Made by a program: the position numbers and the translations under genes. A stretch of DNA of 22,144 bases. It comes from an uncultured Alphaproteobacteria bacterium (GTDB taxonomy: Bacteria; Pseudomonadota; Alphaproteobacteria; Rs-D84). Shown here one piece after another: positions 6,362-14,701 of this stretch (position 1 is the first letter of the stretch; every line of letters begins with the position of its first letter). The stretch covers positions 1-22,144 of the forward strand of contig CALCGS010000070.1 in NCBI GenBank assembly GCA_937901165.1, given 5' to 3'. The notes beneath the pieces were generated by a model, which worked only from the letters and a program-made list of their open reading frames with translations, searched no databases and was not told the DNA's origin.

Positions 6362-8365
6362 TTAATATTGTAAACCAAATTTGAACTGAAATGTTGTGTT
6401 TCCAACATAGTCTGTTACCAAATTTACCGCACCATCACGATGGTATTCCAAAGACAAATAATAACAAGGATGATTATAAAACAATCCACCAGAATGTCTT
6501 TGAAAATGTTTATGACTGATATTATATATTGCATTGAATCGTGTTGACAAGCGGTTTGTTATCTGGATTCCAAGACCTGCAATTGCTTCGTGTATGCCTT
6601 TATCCAAAGCACCAGTATCCATCAATTGCTTTGACCACATGTGTCCAATATTTAAATAATTATTTGATGTACCAAGACGTGCATTCGTTTCAATATGTCT
6701 TAATTCAAAGTCAGATTGTGAAAATCTGAATCGTGATGATAAATTTAACCAACTTGAATTATTAAATCCAACTCTGCCAACATAATCAGATAACCCGTCA
6801 TGAAACCCGCTGTTTTTATCAGTGTTTACCAACGGGGTAAAATCATAAGATTGTCCAGCAAAAACTTCAAAAGAACGCCCATCAGAATTAAATCCAGACC
6901 ACCGCATACCATAATCTGCAAAAGTTCCATTTTCCCATAAATCATACCCAGGAAACCGATTGTCAGAAAACAAAGTTGTATCTGTTAAAATAGCACCAGC
7001 AGAATCGTTATTTAACGCAAATTCTTCGGTATCAATTCTGCGCATAACTGTCAATCTGGCACGTGGTTCCAAGATGTGTGTCCATGTATCAGATGGTTTG
7101 AATAATGGCAATCCCCATTCCAAATATCCACTGGGTAAAAATCTATTTTTTAATCCAGAATAAATTTGTCCATCCACCAGTTCTGTATTGTAAAAGTTAT
7201 AAATATCATATCTTGCATCCAAACTGGCTGTTATTCTGTTTCCGCCCCATAATGTCCATGGTGAAACGATACGTGCATCGCCAATTAAACGTTGCACAGA
7301 TGAAGAATCACCAGAAATTCCTAAAATATCAGTACCAAATTTAGCATATGTTTCTTTATAAATAGGTGCTGTTTGATATTGTCCACGAATGTTGGGTAAA
7401 ATATCGCCATCAGGCGCAGATTGATTCCCCGAAGCATTACGCAATTCTTGGAATAGATGTACATCCCCAACGATATAACTGGATTGCCCAAAAACTTCTA
7501 TGCGTGCACCTGAATCCAAGTATGGTTGTGCATCGTAAAAACCGTATTTCTGCAAATAAGTTTTATCAGATGCACGTTCTAAAAAGATAGAAGAACGTAC
7601 ATATTCACCAAACTCTATAACATCATTGTTAAAAATATGCCAACGGTTTTTGCCTTCTTTGTTATGTGTAAAAGAAGATGTTGTTCTAAATTCTGAATGT
7701 GTCGCATTTAATCGATGTTCCAGTTGAAATAACGGATTTTCTTGTGTTAAATATCCAAATGTAACTGTTGCATCATGGTATTCTGACAAAGATATGTACA
7801 CTGGTATATTTATCAATGTTCCCATCTTGTTGGTAGATGACAAATCAGGCATTAAAAGACCGCTTTTGTATTTTACCGTTGGGTCAAACATTTCCCAATA
7901 AGGCATCCAAAAAACAGGAAGGTTATACATATACAAAACAGGGTTATAAAAATATAACTTTTTTAATTCTGAATTGTGTTTTACCTTGTTTGCCCATATT
8001 TCCCATGCATTACCATAAGAATCGCATCCATCACACGCAGTAAACAAAGCATCTTTGGCAATTGTTAAATCGCCATCGTGTTCTATGGAATTGGATTCTA
8101 TGTATATGCGATTGCCCAGCCATAATTGAATATCTTGACCAGAAAATTTATTATTATCTTTGGTAAAAGTTATATCAGTTAAAGTTAAATGTTGGCCATT
8201 GGTATTGGTTATTTCTGTTTTTCCAGTTGTTTTAATGCTGGCCGATTTAACATCATATTCTATTTTATCAGAAACTATTGTTTTGGGTGAATTCATATCT
8301 ATCACATCTGCATAACCAGATGTGATAACCAAATAACACAACACTGCAAATTTTATATATTTCAT
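6362..8365 (-). CDS. lptD: LptD, outer-membrane LPS-assembly protein
   Basis: LptD is the beta-barrel that, with the lipoprotein LptE, inserts lipopolysaccharide into the outer leaflet. The 667-residue protein has a signal peptide (SGYA-DV), an N-terminal LptA/OstA-like jellyroll (about 25-140: IVSDKIEYDVKSASIKTTGK, QDIQLWLGNRIYIESNSIEH), then the conserved CDGCDSYGNAWEIWANKVKH and NLPVFWMPYWEMFDPTVKYKS-type junction that precedes the barrel. Many amphipathic strands follow, ending FQFKFGLQY with the aromatic C-terminus used by the Bam machine. The CxxC at the plug/barrel boundary (CDGC) is present. Its ATG overlaps the lptF stop (ATGA, 8362-8365), indicating translational coupling; the surA-like gene follows 15 nt after its stop. 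Confidence 0.94.
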   Translation of the reverse strand: MKYIKFAVLCYLVITSGYADVIDMNSPKTIVSDKIEYDVKSASIKTTGKTEITNTNGQHLTLTDITFTKDNNKFSGQDIQLWLGNRIYIESNSIEHDGDLTIAKDALFTACDGCDSYGNAWEIWANKVKHNSELKKLYFYNPVLYMYNLPVFWMPYWEMFDPTVKYKSGLLMPDLSSTNKMGTLINIPVYISLSEYHDATVTFGYLTQENPLFQLEHRLNATHSEFRTTSSFTHNKEGKNRWHIFNNDVIEFGEYVRSSIFLERASDKTYLQKYGFYDAQPYLDSGARIEVFGQSSYIVGDVHLFQELRNASGNQSAPDGDILPNIRGQYQTAPIYKETYAKFGTDILGISGDSSSVQRLIGDARIVSPWTLWGGNRITASLDARYDIYNFYNTELVDGQIYSGLKNRFLPSGYLEWGLPLFKPSDTWTHILEPRARLTVMRRIDTEEFALNNDSAGAILTDTTLFSDNRFPGYDLWENGTFADYGMRWSGFNSDGRSFEVFAGQSYDFTPLVNTDKNSGFHDGLSDYVGRVGFNNSSWLNLSSRFRFSQSDFELRHIETNARLGTSNNYLNIGHMWSKQLMDTGALDKGIHEAIAGLGIQITNRLSTRFNAIYNISHKHFQRHSGGLFYNHPCYYLSLEYHRDGAVNLVTDYVGNTTFQFKFGLQY

Positions 8366-9420
8366 TTTTTACCCAATAACAACCATACAAACAATAATAT
8401 AACAAACTGAACAAATGATAACAATATAAATCCTGTAAAACTTGTCAGCATATTAGATATAGACATAAATGCCGCCATCAATCCAGCCATCACAACAACC
8501 GCCATTGCCGGTGCAAAACTTGCGCGTCTACGTAATAATGAAGAACGTAGTAATATAAGCACGCAAACGATTGCTAATATTAAATTCATTATAGGTGATA
8601 AAAATCTGGTACATAATTCAGATAATATCATTTTATGTTGTTTTGCTGTTTCAGCATTTCTTACAATTTTTAATAATTCAAAACTTGGTATTCTGCGTAC
8701 GCGGAAAGATGAACTTTCTATTTTATCAGAAATGTTTAAATCCATATCAAAACTATCAAAAGTACCGGTTGTAAATCCATTGCCTTTGATTTGCAAAGAA
8801 CCATTATCCATAACTATTGATAACCCATGAACGGTTGAAATCAATTTACCCTTTTCTGCAAATATAGTGATTTGGTTTTTTTCATTACGTGTATCAGACA
8901 ACATAACCTGGGACATATCATACCCAGAAACTTCATCCACATATACAACCAGACCAGATGTAATTTCTGTAAATGCAGATTCTTGTAATTTCATATGTGC
9001 CAAACCGTATTTTAGATTCCATTGCGTAGAATAAAATTGTGATTGACTGATTGGTACAATCCATATATTTAGAATTAAATGTAAAACGGTTATTATCCCA
9101 GCCATTTTTATCGCAGGTCCTGCCAGTTGTCGTGGCGACAAACCACTGGCACACATAACGGTTATTTCGTTATCAGAAATCATCTTGTTATACACAAAAA
9201 TAATTGCAATAAAAACAACAAAAGGAATTATTATAGATACAATAAATGGTATCATCAATGCGGTAAGCCATAAAAATCCAGTGAATTCCACACCATAATT
9301 CATTAGAAATTTCATCATTGATACAATTTGCATCATCCATGCCAATCCTGTAAGAATAAGCAACAAGACCAAAAACATACCAACCAGTTGTTTTGAAAAA
9401 TATTTATTTATTATTCTCAT
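8362..9420 (-). CDS. lptF: LptF, inner-membrane permease subunit of the LPS transporter
   Basis: LptF pairs with LptG and the LptB ATPase to extract LPS from the inner membrane. The 352 residues show six membrane segments: about 12-32, 50-85 and 97-120 before, and three after residue 270, around a periplasmic jellyroll. Characteristic LptF blocks are LMIPFIVSIIIPFVVFIAI, NKMISDNEITVMCASGLSP (coupling helix to LptB) and LQESAFTEITSGLVVYVDEV with the 'LQEG.F....GLTVYV' pattern, which favours LptF over LptG. It heads the five-gene minus-strand operon. The usual partner lptG is not next to it, lptD coming directly after. The start codon lies 9 nt from a strong -10 box and has no Shine-Dalgarno sequence, suggesting a leaderless message. 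Confidence 0.88.
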   Translation of the reverse strand: MRIINKYFSKQLVGMFLVLLLILTGLAWMMQIVSMMKFLMNYGVEFTGFLWLTALMIPFIVSIIIPFVVFIAIIFVYNKMISDNEITVMCASGLSPRQLAGPAIKMAGIITVLHLILNIWIVPISQSQFYSTQWNLKYGLAHMKLQESAFTEITSGLVVYVDEVSGYDMSQVMLSDTRNEKNQITIFAEKGKLISTVHGLSIVMDNGSLQIKGNGFTTGTFDSFDMDLNISDKIESSSFRVRRIPSFELLKIVRNAETAKQHKMILSELCTRFLSPIMNLILAIVCVLILLRSSLLRRRASFAPAMAVVVMAGLMAAFMSISNMLTSFTGFILLSFVQFVILLFVWLLLGKK

Positions 9421-9429
9421 AATAATAAT

Positions 9430-9458
9430 AGTATAAAGTTCAAAACTATACCCGTCAA
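9430..9458 (-). promoter_or_regulatory. Strong promoter of the lptF-lptD-surA-rlmN operon
   Basis: On the minus strand TTGACG (9453-9458), a 17-nt spacer and TATACT (9430-9435) match the consensus in 10 of 12 positions. The -10 box ends 9 nt before the lptF ATG, so the transcript would have at most a few leader bases. Confidence 0.75.
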
Positions 9459-9482
9459 ATATATTTATAGTTTACATTTTAC

Positions 9483-9516
9483 TTGATTTTTGACGATTCG
9501 TAGATAATAATAAATA
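9483..9516 (+). promoter_or_regulatory. Candidate nusA promoter
   Basis: Two overlapping weak choices: TTGATT (9483-9488), 16 nt, TAATAA (9505-9510); or TTGACG (9490-9495), 15 nt, TAAATA (9511-9516). Either puts the GC-rich hairpin at 9538-9565 in the early nusA leader. The exact boxes are uncertain. Confidence 0.35.
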
Positions 9517-9537
9517 CGTTCTTAAATAAATAATTTT

Positions 9538-9566
9538 AAGGGCGGGGTTGAAAAACCCCGCCTTTT
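9538..9566 (+). terminator. GC-rich terminator-like hairpin in the nusA leader (possible attenuator)
   Basis: GGCGGGGTT (9541-9549) pairs perfectly with AACCCCGCC (9554-9562) around a GAAA tetraloop (9550-9553); G-U and A-U pairs extend the stem to 9538 and 9565, and TTTT follows the GC stem. No plus-strand gene ends upstream, as lptF starts divergently, so this is not a normal gene-end terminator. It sits 31 nt before the nusA ATG. Confidence 0.65.
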
Positions 9567-9596
9567 AAATAAAAAACAACACCTAAGGAGAATAAA

Positions 9597-11168
9597 ATGG
9601 CGTTTAATTCTATGCCTCGTCAAGACTTGTTGGAATCAATTAAATCTTTGGCAAAACAAAAAAATATTGAACAAAATATTGTTTTTGAATCTTTGGAAAC
9701 TGCAATTGCCAAAATTGCAAAACGTAAATACGGTGAAGAATTCAATATTGTTGCTGATGTTGATAGAAAAAACGGTGCAATCAATGTTAAACGTTTGTTT
9801 GAAGTTATTGAAAATCCTGAATCCAAAGGTGATGATTATAATCCAAATACAATGCTTACTGTGCAACAGGCTAAAAAATATTCAAAAAATCCACTTGTTG
9901 GCGAAATTGTTGAAGATTTCTTACCAGAACCAGAATTTGGTCGTATGGAATTCCAAACGGTTAGACAAATGTTAAGTATTCGTATTCGTGATGCTGAAAA
10001 AAGTCGTCAATATGAAGATTTCAAAGACAAGGTTGGCGATATTGTCAATGTCAAGGTTATTCGTATTGAACCTGGAAATATCGTCGTTGATATGTTGAAC
10101 GGAAAAAGCGAAAACAAAGAAGATATTACCAACAGTTATGTCGTTGAAGGTTATATTAAAACCAGTGAATTAATCCCCAGCGAAAGATTGACACCTGGTG
10201 ATCGCATTCGTGCTTTAATTATGGATGTTGAACGTTCTAATACTGGTCCACAAATTTATTTGACCAGAACACATCCGTTGTTTATGGAAAAATTATTTGT
10301 TCAAGAAGTTCCTGAAATATATGAAGGTACTGTAAAAATTAAATCTGTATCACGTGAACCTGGCTCTCATGCAAAAATATCTGTGGAAGCACAAGAACCA
10401 TCTATTGACGCGGTTGGTGTAACCGTTGGTATGAAGGGTATTCATATTCAACCAATTACAAACGAATGTCATGGTGAAAAAATTGATGTTATTTTGTATT
10501 CCGAAGATCCTGCTGTGTATATTGTCAACGCGATGCAACCTGCCAAGGTTGAAAAAATTATTGTCGAAGAAGATACACACAGTGCCGATATTGTTGTTGC
10601 AGACGAACAATTATCTTTGGCAATCGGCAGACGTGGTCAAAACGTCAGATTGGCATCCCAACTTACTGGATGGAATATTGATGTTATGAATGAAGAACAA
10701 GAAAAAGAAAGACGTGCAAAAGAATTTAAAGAAAAAACAGAATTGTTTATCGGTGCATTGGATGTTGATGAAATGATTGCACATTTGTTAATCAGCGAAG
10801 GTTTCCGTACCATCGAAGAAGTTGCGTTTATTGATATAAACGAATTGGAATCTATTGAAGGATTTAATTCTGAACTTGCAAATGAATTACAAAAACGTGC
10901 AAAAGCACATTTGGAAAAATTAGAACAAGATTTCAAAAACGAAGCACAAGATTTAGGAATCACAGAAGATTTATTGAATTTTGATTTTATTAAAAGACCA
11001 ACAATTATGCAACTTGGTAAGGCGGGTGTTAAATCTTTGGCTGATTTGGCTGATTTGGCAACCGATGAATTGGTTGAAATTTTGGGTAAAAATAATATGT
11101 CTGAACGTTTGGCTGGTCGTGTTATTATGAAGGCACGTGAATTGGCATATGATATTAAACAAGACTAA
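9597..11168 (+). CDS. nusA: NusA, transcription elongation/termination factor
   Basis: NusA binds RNA polymerase near the RNA exit channel, promotes pausing and hairpin-dependent termination and works with antitermination factors. The 523-residue protein has the N-terminal polymerase-binding domain (about 1-130, with ESLETAIAKIAKRKYGEE), an S1 domain (about 140-205, VGDIVNVKVIRIEPGNIVVD), two KH domains (about 210-350, ending LSLAIGRRGQNVRLASQLTGW, the family hallmark) and two helix-hairpin-helix acidic repeats (about 370-520), as in Proteobacteria. The KH1 motif reads VGMKGIHIQPITNECHGEKID, with His and Cys where Arg and Leu are usual. The start has a clear AAGGAG 6-7 nt upstream. rimP, normally before nusA, is absent; infB follows after 44 nt. 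Confidence 0.95.
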   Translation: MAFNSMPRQDLLESIKSLAKQKNIEQNIVFESLETAIAKIAKRKYGEEFNIVADVDRKNGAINVKRLFEVIENPESKGDDYNPNTMLTVQQAKKYSKNPLVGEIVEDFLPEPEFGRMEFQTVRQMLSIRIRDAEKSRQYEDFKDKVGDIVNVKVIRIEPGNIVVDMLNGKSENKEDITNSYVVEGYIKTSELIPSERLTPGDRIRALIMDVERSNTGPQIYLTRTHPLFMEKLFVQEVPEIYEGTVKIKSVSREPGSHAKISVEAQEPSIDAVGVTVGMKGIHIQPITNECHGEKIDVILYSEDPAVYIVNAMQPAKVEKIIVEEDTHSADIVVADEQLSLAIGRRGQNVRLASQLTGWNIDVMNEEQEKERRAKEFKEKTELFIGALDVDEMIAHLLISEGFRTIEEVAFIDINELESIEGFNSELANELQKRAKAHLEKLEQDFKNEAQDLGITEDLLNFDFIKRPTIMQLGKAGVKSLADLADLATDELVEILGKNNMSERLAGRVIMKARELAYDIKQD

Positions 11169-11179
11169 AAAAAACAATA

Positions 11180-11200
11180 ATGCGTGCACGCAAAAAATAG
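11180..11200 (+). other. Six-codon minigene and 12-bp palindrome between nusA and infB
   Basis: The 44-bp gap contains ATG at 11180 followed by codons for M-R-A-R-K-K and a TAG at 11198-11200. Inside it lies a perfect 12-bp palindrome TGCGTGCACGCA (11181-11192). The AGGGG that should serve infB starts inside this stop codon. It may be chance, a leader minigene, or a relic of ylxR, which occupies this position in many alphaproteobacteria. There is no proof of translation. Confidence 0.3.
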
Positions 11201-11212
11201 GGGCTTATACTT

Positions 11213-13612
11213 ATGGCAACTTTAACATTAGGAAAATCTGTGACAATGGACGCAGTACACAGCAAAAAGGGTGATGCCGTTTTTGTTGAAAGAAGACGAC
11301 GTGTCATAACACCAGGAAGTAAGGAATTACGCGAAGAACCTGACAAACCTGCAAAACCAAAAAATGCCGCAGACGAAAAATTACGTGCTGTTTTAGATGC
11401 TGCACGTGCACGCGAAGCGGAACAAAAAAAACGTCAGGCCGAAGAAGAAGCAGCACGTGCCGCACGCGAGGCTGAAATAGAACGCGAAGCACGTGAATAT
11501 GAACAGGTCAAAGAACAACTGGCAACACTTGATAATAACAAAAAAGAAGATGTTTTAGAAGAACCTGTTGTTCAGGTTGTTGAACGTAAAAAAGATAATT
11601 CTTTTACAAAAAAACAACCGCAATTTACGAATAATAAATCACGTGCTAATAATAATGAAGATGACGATACCAGACCGGCAAAATCTTTCAAAAAAGATTT
11701 TAAAAAATCTGGAAAAATATCAATTCATGATATTGTTATGGGTGGTGATGATGACGATGAAGAAATCGGTATTCGTGGTGCAAATCGCCGCCGGTCCGAA
11801 GCTTCGTTAAAAAGATTTCGTGAAAAAGCACGTTCTGTGTTTAATGCACCACAACATATTTCACACGAAGTTGTTTTGTCTGATACAATTACCGTAAAAG
11901 ATTTGGCAAATGCCATGGCTGAAAAGGTTGGCAATGTTATAAAAAAATTGATGGAAATGGGTATGATGGCATCACAAAATCAATCTATTGATGCTGATAC
12001 GGCTGAACTTGTTGCGTCTGAATTTGGTGCAACTGTTAAACGCGTTGATACAAAACCATACGCAGAACAATTGGAAAGATTGCCAAATCCGGAAAATTTA
12101 ACACCACGTGCACCAGTTGTGACTGTCGTTGGACATGTTGACCATGGAAAGACATCTTTGTTGGATGCTTTTCGTGATGCTAATGTTGTCGCAGGTGAGG
12201 CTGGCGGTATTACCCAACATGTTTCTGCATACGAAGTAAAAACAAAATCCGGTGCGATTATAACTTTCTTGGATACGCCTGGACACGAAACATTTACTGC
12301 TATGCGTGCAAGGGGTGCGCAAATGGCTGATATTGTTGTGTTGGTTGTTGCGGCAAATGATTCTATTATGCCCCAAACGATAGAGGCTATAAATCATATT
12401 CGTGCGGCCAAGGTTCCTTTTATTGTTGCTATCAATAAAATTGATTTGCCAGAGGCGAATCCACAACGTGTTAAAACAGATTTATTGCAACAAGAAGTTC
12501 AAGTTGAAGAAATGGGCGGTGATGTCCAATGCGTTGAAATATCTGCAAAACAAAAAATCAATTTGGATAAATTAGAAGAAGCTATTTTATTACAAGCTGA
12601 AATGATGGATTTGCGTGCTGATGCTGATATGCCTGCGGTCGCCAATGTTGTAGAGGCAAAAATGGAACGTGGCTTAGGTTCTGTTGCAACAATACTTATG
12701 CGTCAAGGCACATTAAAAATCGGTGATGTTTTTGTGGTGGGCGAAACATTTGGTCGTGTTCGTGGATTGATAAATTCAAGTGGCGAACGTGTTAAATCTG
12801 TTAAACCTGGGCAACCTGTGGTTGTTTTAGGATTGGATGCTGTACCTTTGGCGGGTGATGAATTACGCGTTATGGAAACAGATGCGCAAACCCGCGAAGT
12901 TGCTGCATATCGTGCACAAAAGGCAAAAGACAAAGCAAATGCTATTAAACGTTCATCGTTGCAGGATTTATTTGCTGCACGTGATGCTGATAAAAAATTG
13001 ACATTGCCTATTATTTTGCGTGCAGATGTTCAAGGTTCGGTAGAGGCGATAAATGATATGCTTCGTGGCATAAAAACAGATAAAGTCCAGGTTGATGTTT
13101 TGTCTGCTGGGGTTGGTCAAATTACCGAAGGTGATATACGTTTGGCAACTGCGTCTGGGGCAATAATTATTGCGTTTAATGTTCGTGCTGATTCTGTGGT
13201 TCGTGATATGGCACGTAACAATGGCGTTGATATAAGATATCACAGTGTAGTGTATCGTATAACAGATGAAATCAAAGAAATATTATCTGGAAAATTGGCA
13301 CCAGAAAGAAGAGAAAACTTTATTGGTTATGCTGATGTTATTGCTTTGTTCACTGTTGGCAAAGGAACGCGCGTTGCTGGTTGTCGTTGTTCCGAAGGAA
13401 CAATCAAAAAAGACGCATTTGTGCGATTATTGCGTGATAATGTCGTTATTTACGATGGTAAAATCGGTCAATTAAGACGCGAAAAGAACGAAGTTCGTGA
13501 AGTGTCTGGTGCCGGTGTTGAATTCGGTATGAGTTTTGATAAATACAACGATTTACACGAAGGCGACAGGGTTGAATGTTATGAAGTGCAAGAAGTAAAG
13601 GCACAAATATAA
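11213..13612 (+). CDS. infB: InfB, translation initiation factor IF-2
   Basis: IF-2 is the GTPase that brings fMet-tRNA to the 30S subunit and promotes subunit joining. The 799-residue protein starts with an alphaproteobacterial-type N-terminus (TLTLGKSV..., VFVERRRRVITPG), then a charged coiled-coil linker rich in Glu, Ala and Arg (about 45-200). The GTPase domain has G1 GHVDHGKT (about 307-314), switch I GGITQHVSAY, G3 DTPGHETF (about 354), G4 NKID (about 408) and G5 SAK, followed by domain II, domain III and the fMet-binding C-terminal domain (GYADVIALFTVGKGTRVAGC...). It is complete. An AGGGG ribosome site lies upstream. It ends at a strong terminator, and rbfA/truB do not follow; instead the restriction-modification element begins 33 nt after the stop codon. 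Confidence 0.96.
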   Translation: MATLTLGKSVTMDAVHSKKGDAVFVERRRRVITPGSKELREEPDKPAKPKNAADEKLRAVLDAARAREAEQKKRQAEEEAARAAREAEIEREAREYEQVKEQLATLDNNKKEDVLEEPVVQVVERKKDNSFTKKQPQFTNNKSRANNNEDDDTRPAKSFKKDFKKSGKISIHDIVMGGDDDDEEIGIRGANRRRSEASLKRFREKARSVFNAPQHISHEVVLSDTITVKDLANAMAEKVGNVIKKLMEMGMMASQNQSIDADTAELVASEFGATVKRVDTKPYAEQLERLPNPENLTPRAPVVTVVGHVDHGKTSLLDAFRDANVVAGEAGGITQHVSAYEVKTKSGAIITFLDTPGHETFTAMRARGAQMADIVVLVVAANDSIMPQTIEAINHIRAAKVPFIVAINKIDLPEANPQRVKTDLLQQEVQVEEMGGDVQCVEISAKQKINLDKLEEAILLQAEMMDLRADADMPAVANVVEAKMERGLGSVATILMRQGTLKIGDVFVVGETFGRVRGLINSSGERVKSVKPGQPVVVLGLDAVPLAGDELRVMETDAQTREVAAYRAQKAKDKANAIKRSSLQDLFAARDADKKLTLPIILRADVQGSVEAINDMLRGIKTDKVQVDVLSAGVGQITEGDIRLATASGAIIIAFNVRADSVVRDMARNNGVDIRYHSVVYRITDEIKEILSGKLAPERRENFIGYADVIALFTVGKGTRVAGCRCSEGTIKKDAFVRLLRDNVVIYDGKIGQLRREKNEVREVSGAGVEFGMSFDKYNDLHEGDRVECYEVQEVKAQI

Positions 13613-13639
13613 AAAAAACGCTCGGTTGAGCGTTTTTTT
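13612..13639 (+). terminator. infB intrinsic terminator
   Basis: A-run plus ACGCTC (13618-13623), loop GGTT, GAGCGT (13628-13633) and a T-run to 13639. The hairpin is A-rich on the left and T-rich on the right, so it works in both directions. Before the element inserted it would also have ended the convergent bamB-like transcript. Confidence 0.9.
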
Positions 13640-13644
13640 ATTTT
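13637..13644. repeat. Left copy of the 8-bp target-site duplication (TTTATTTT)
   Basis: TTTATTTT lies directly outside the left inverted repeat and recurs at 15851-15858 directly outside the right one. The match can be counted as 9 bp (TTTTATTTT) if one end base of the inverted repeat is given to it. The sequence is low-complexity, which weakens it taken alone. Confidence 0.6.
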
Positions 13645-13675
13645 ACACTCTGTTCCATAAAAGATAGTAAAATTT
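13645..13675 (+). repeat. Left 31-bp inverted repeat of the R-M element
   Basis: It begins ACACTCTGTTCC and ends GTAAAATTT, and is the exact reverse complement of 15820-15850 over all 31 bases. The match stops at 13676, where the inner sequences diverge. The nine bases GTTCCATAA within it (13652-13660) recur as a direct copy further in at 13708-13716. Confidence 0.9.
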
Positions 13676-13783
13676 AAATATATTTGAATTTCTAACAAAA
13701 ATAAATAGTTCCATAACACAGAAAGAAACATTTAATTTAACTGTTGGATTTTAATATTGAAAAATTACCCAAAACTAATTACC

Positions 13784-14701
13784 ATGAGTAATATGATAGA
13801 TATGAATACAATTTTTACTCAAAAATGTGAAGCAATATCAAATAGTAATGATGATGCTTGTATTATTCTTGGAGATTCTATTCAAATTTTAAAATCTATA
13901 AAAGATAAAAGTGTTGATTTAATTTTTGCAGATCCACCATATAATATTGGTAAAGATTTTGGGAATAACAAAGATAAATGGAATTCTATTCCTGAATATA
14001 TTGAATGGTGTAAAACATGGATTATAGAATGTATGAGAATACTTAAAGATAATGGAACAATGTATTTTATGACAGCCACACAATTTATGTCGTATCTAGA
14101 TGTGTTTGCTTCTGAAAAATATAATGTGTTATCAAGAATTATTTGGGCATATGATAGTTCTGGTGTTCAATCTAAAAAAATGTTTGGTTCTTTATATGAG
14201 CCAATTCTAATGATAAATAAATCAGCAAAAAACAAATATACATTTAATGCTGAAGATATTTTAATAGAAGCTAAAACTGGTGCAAAAAGAAATCTGATAG
14301 ATTATAGAAAAGCAATTCCACAACCATATAATTCACAAAAAGTTCCTGGTAATGTATGGGATTTTTCCAGAGTAAGATTCAAAATGGAAGAATATGAAAA
14401 TCACCCAACTCAAAAGCCAGAAAAATTATTGGAAAGGATTATAAAAGTATCAAGCAATGAAGGTGATATAGTTTTAGATCCCTTTGCTGGAAGTTTTACT
14501 ACAATATCAGTTGCACAAAATTTAAAAAGAAAAGGATTAGGTATTGAATTAAATCCAGAATATTATAAAATAGGATTAAGAAGATTGGGAATTGCTAATG
14601 AATTTAAAGGTGAAAAGTTAGTTAAAACAAAAGACAAAAAAACATCTAATAAAAACAAATCTTCACATTTAAAGCATAAACAAGAAGAGTTGCCATTATG
14701 A
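13784..14701 (+). CDS. YhdJ-like adenine-N6 DNA methyltransferase (predicted ATGCAT)
   Basis: A beta-class amino-methyltransferase of 305 residues from the ATG at 13784. The catalytic motif IV DPPY (residues 50-53) comes before the SAM-binding motif I DPFAGSFTT (232-240), and HPTQKPEKLLERII lies just ahead of motif I. Long blocks (VDLIFADPPYNIGKDF, AYDSSGVQSKK, SLYEPILM, EAKTGAKRNLIDYRK, QPYNSQKVPGNVWDFSRVR) agree closely with my recollection of E. coli YhdJ, which methylates the adenine in ATGCAT. It should therefore protect DNA from the partner nuclease encoded by the next, overlapping gene (ATGA, 14698-14701). The start is uncertain: a TTG at 13757 and later ATGs at 13793 and 13802 are alternatives, and none has a good ribosome site. 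The C-terminus is a Lys-rich tail. Arginines are all AGA/AGG. Confidence 0.9.
   Translation: MSNMIDMNTIFTQKCEAISNSNDDACIILGDSIQILKSIKDKSVDLIFADPPYNIGKDFGNNKDKWNSIPEYIEWCKTWIIECMRILKDNGTMYFMTATQFMSYLDVFASEKYNVLSRIIWAYDSSGVQSKKMFGSLYEPILMINKSAKNKYTFNAEDILIEAKTGAKRNLIDYRKAIPQPYNSQKVPGNVWDFSRVRFKMEEYENHPTQKPEKLLERIIKVSSNEGDIVLDPFAGSFTTISVAQNLKRKGLGIELNPEYYKIGLRRLGIANEFKGEKLVKTKDKKTSNKNKSSHLKHKQEELPL

Noticed and set aside
9522..9539. CtrA-like TTAA...TTAA pair before nusA
   Set aside because: Spacing is 10 nt instead of the 7 nt of CtrA sites, and TTAA is common in this AT-rich DNA.
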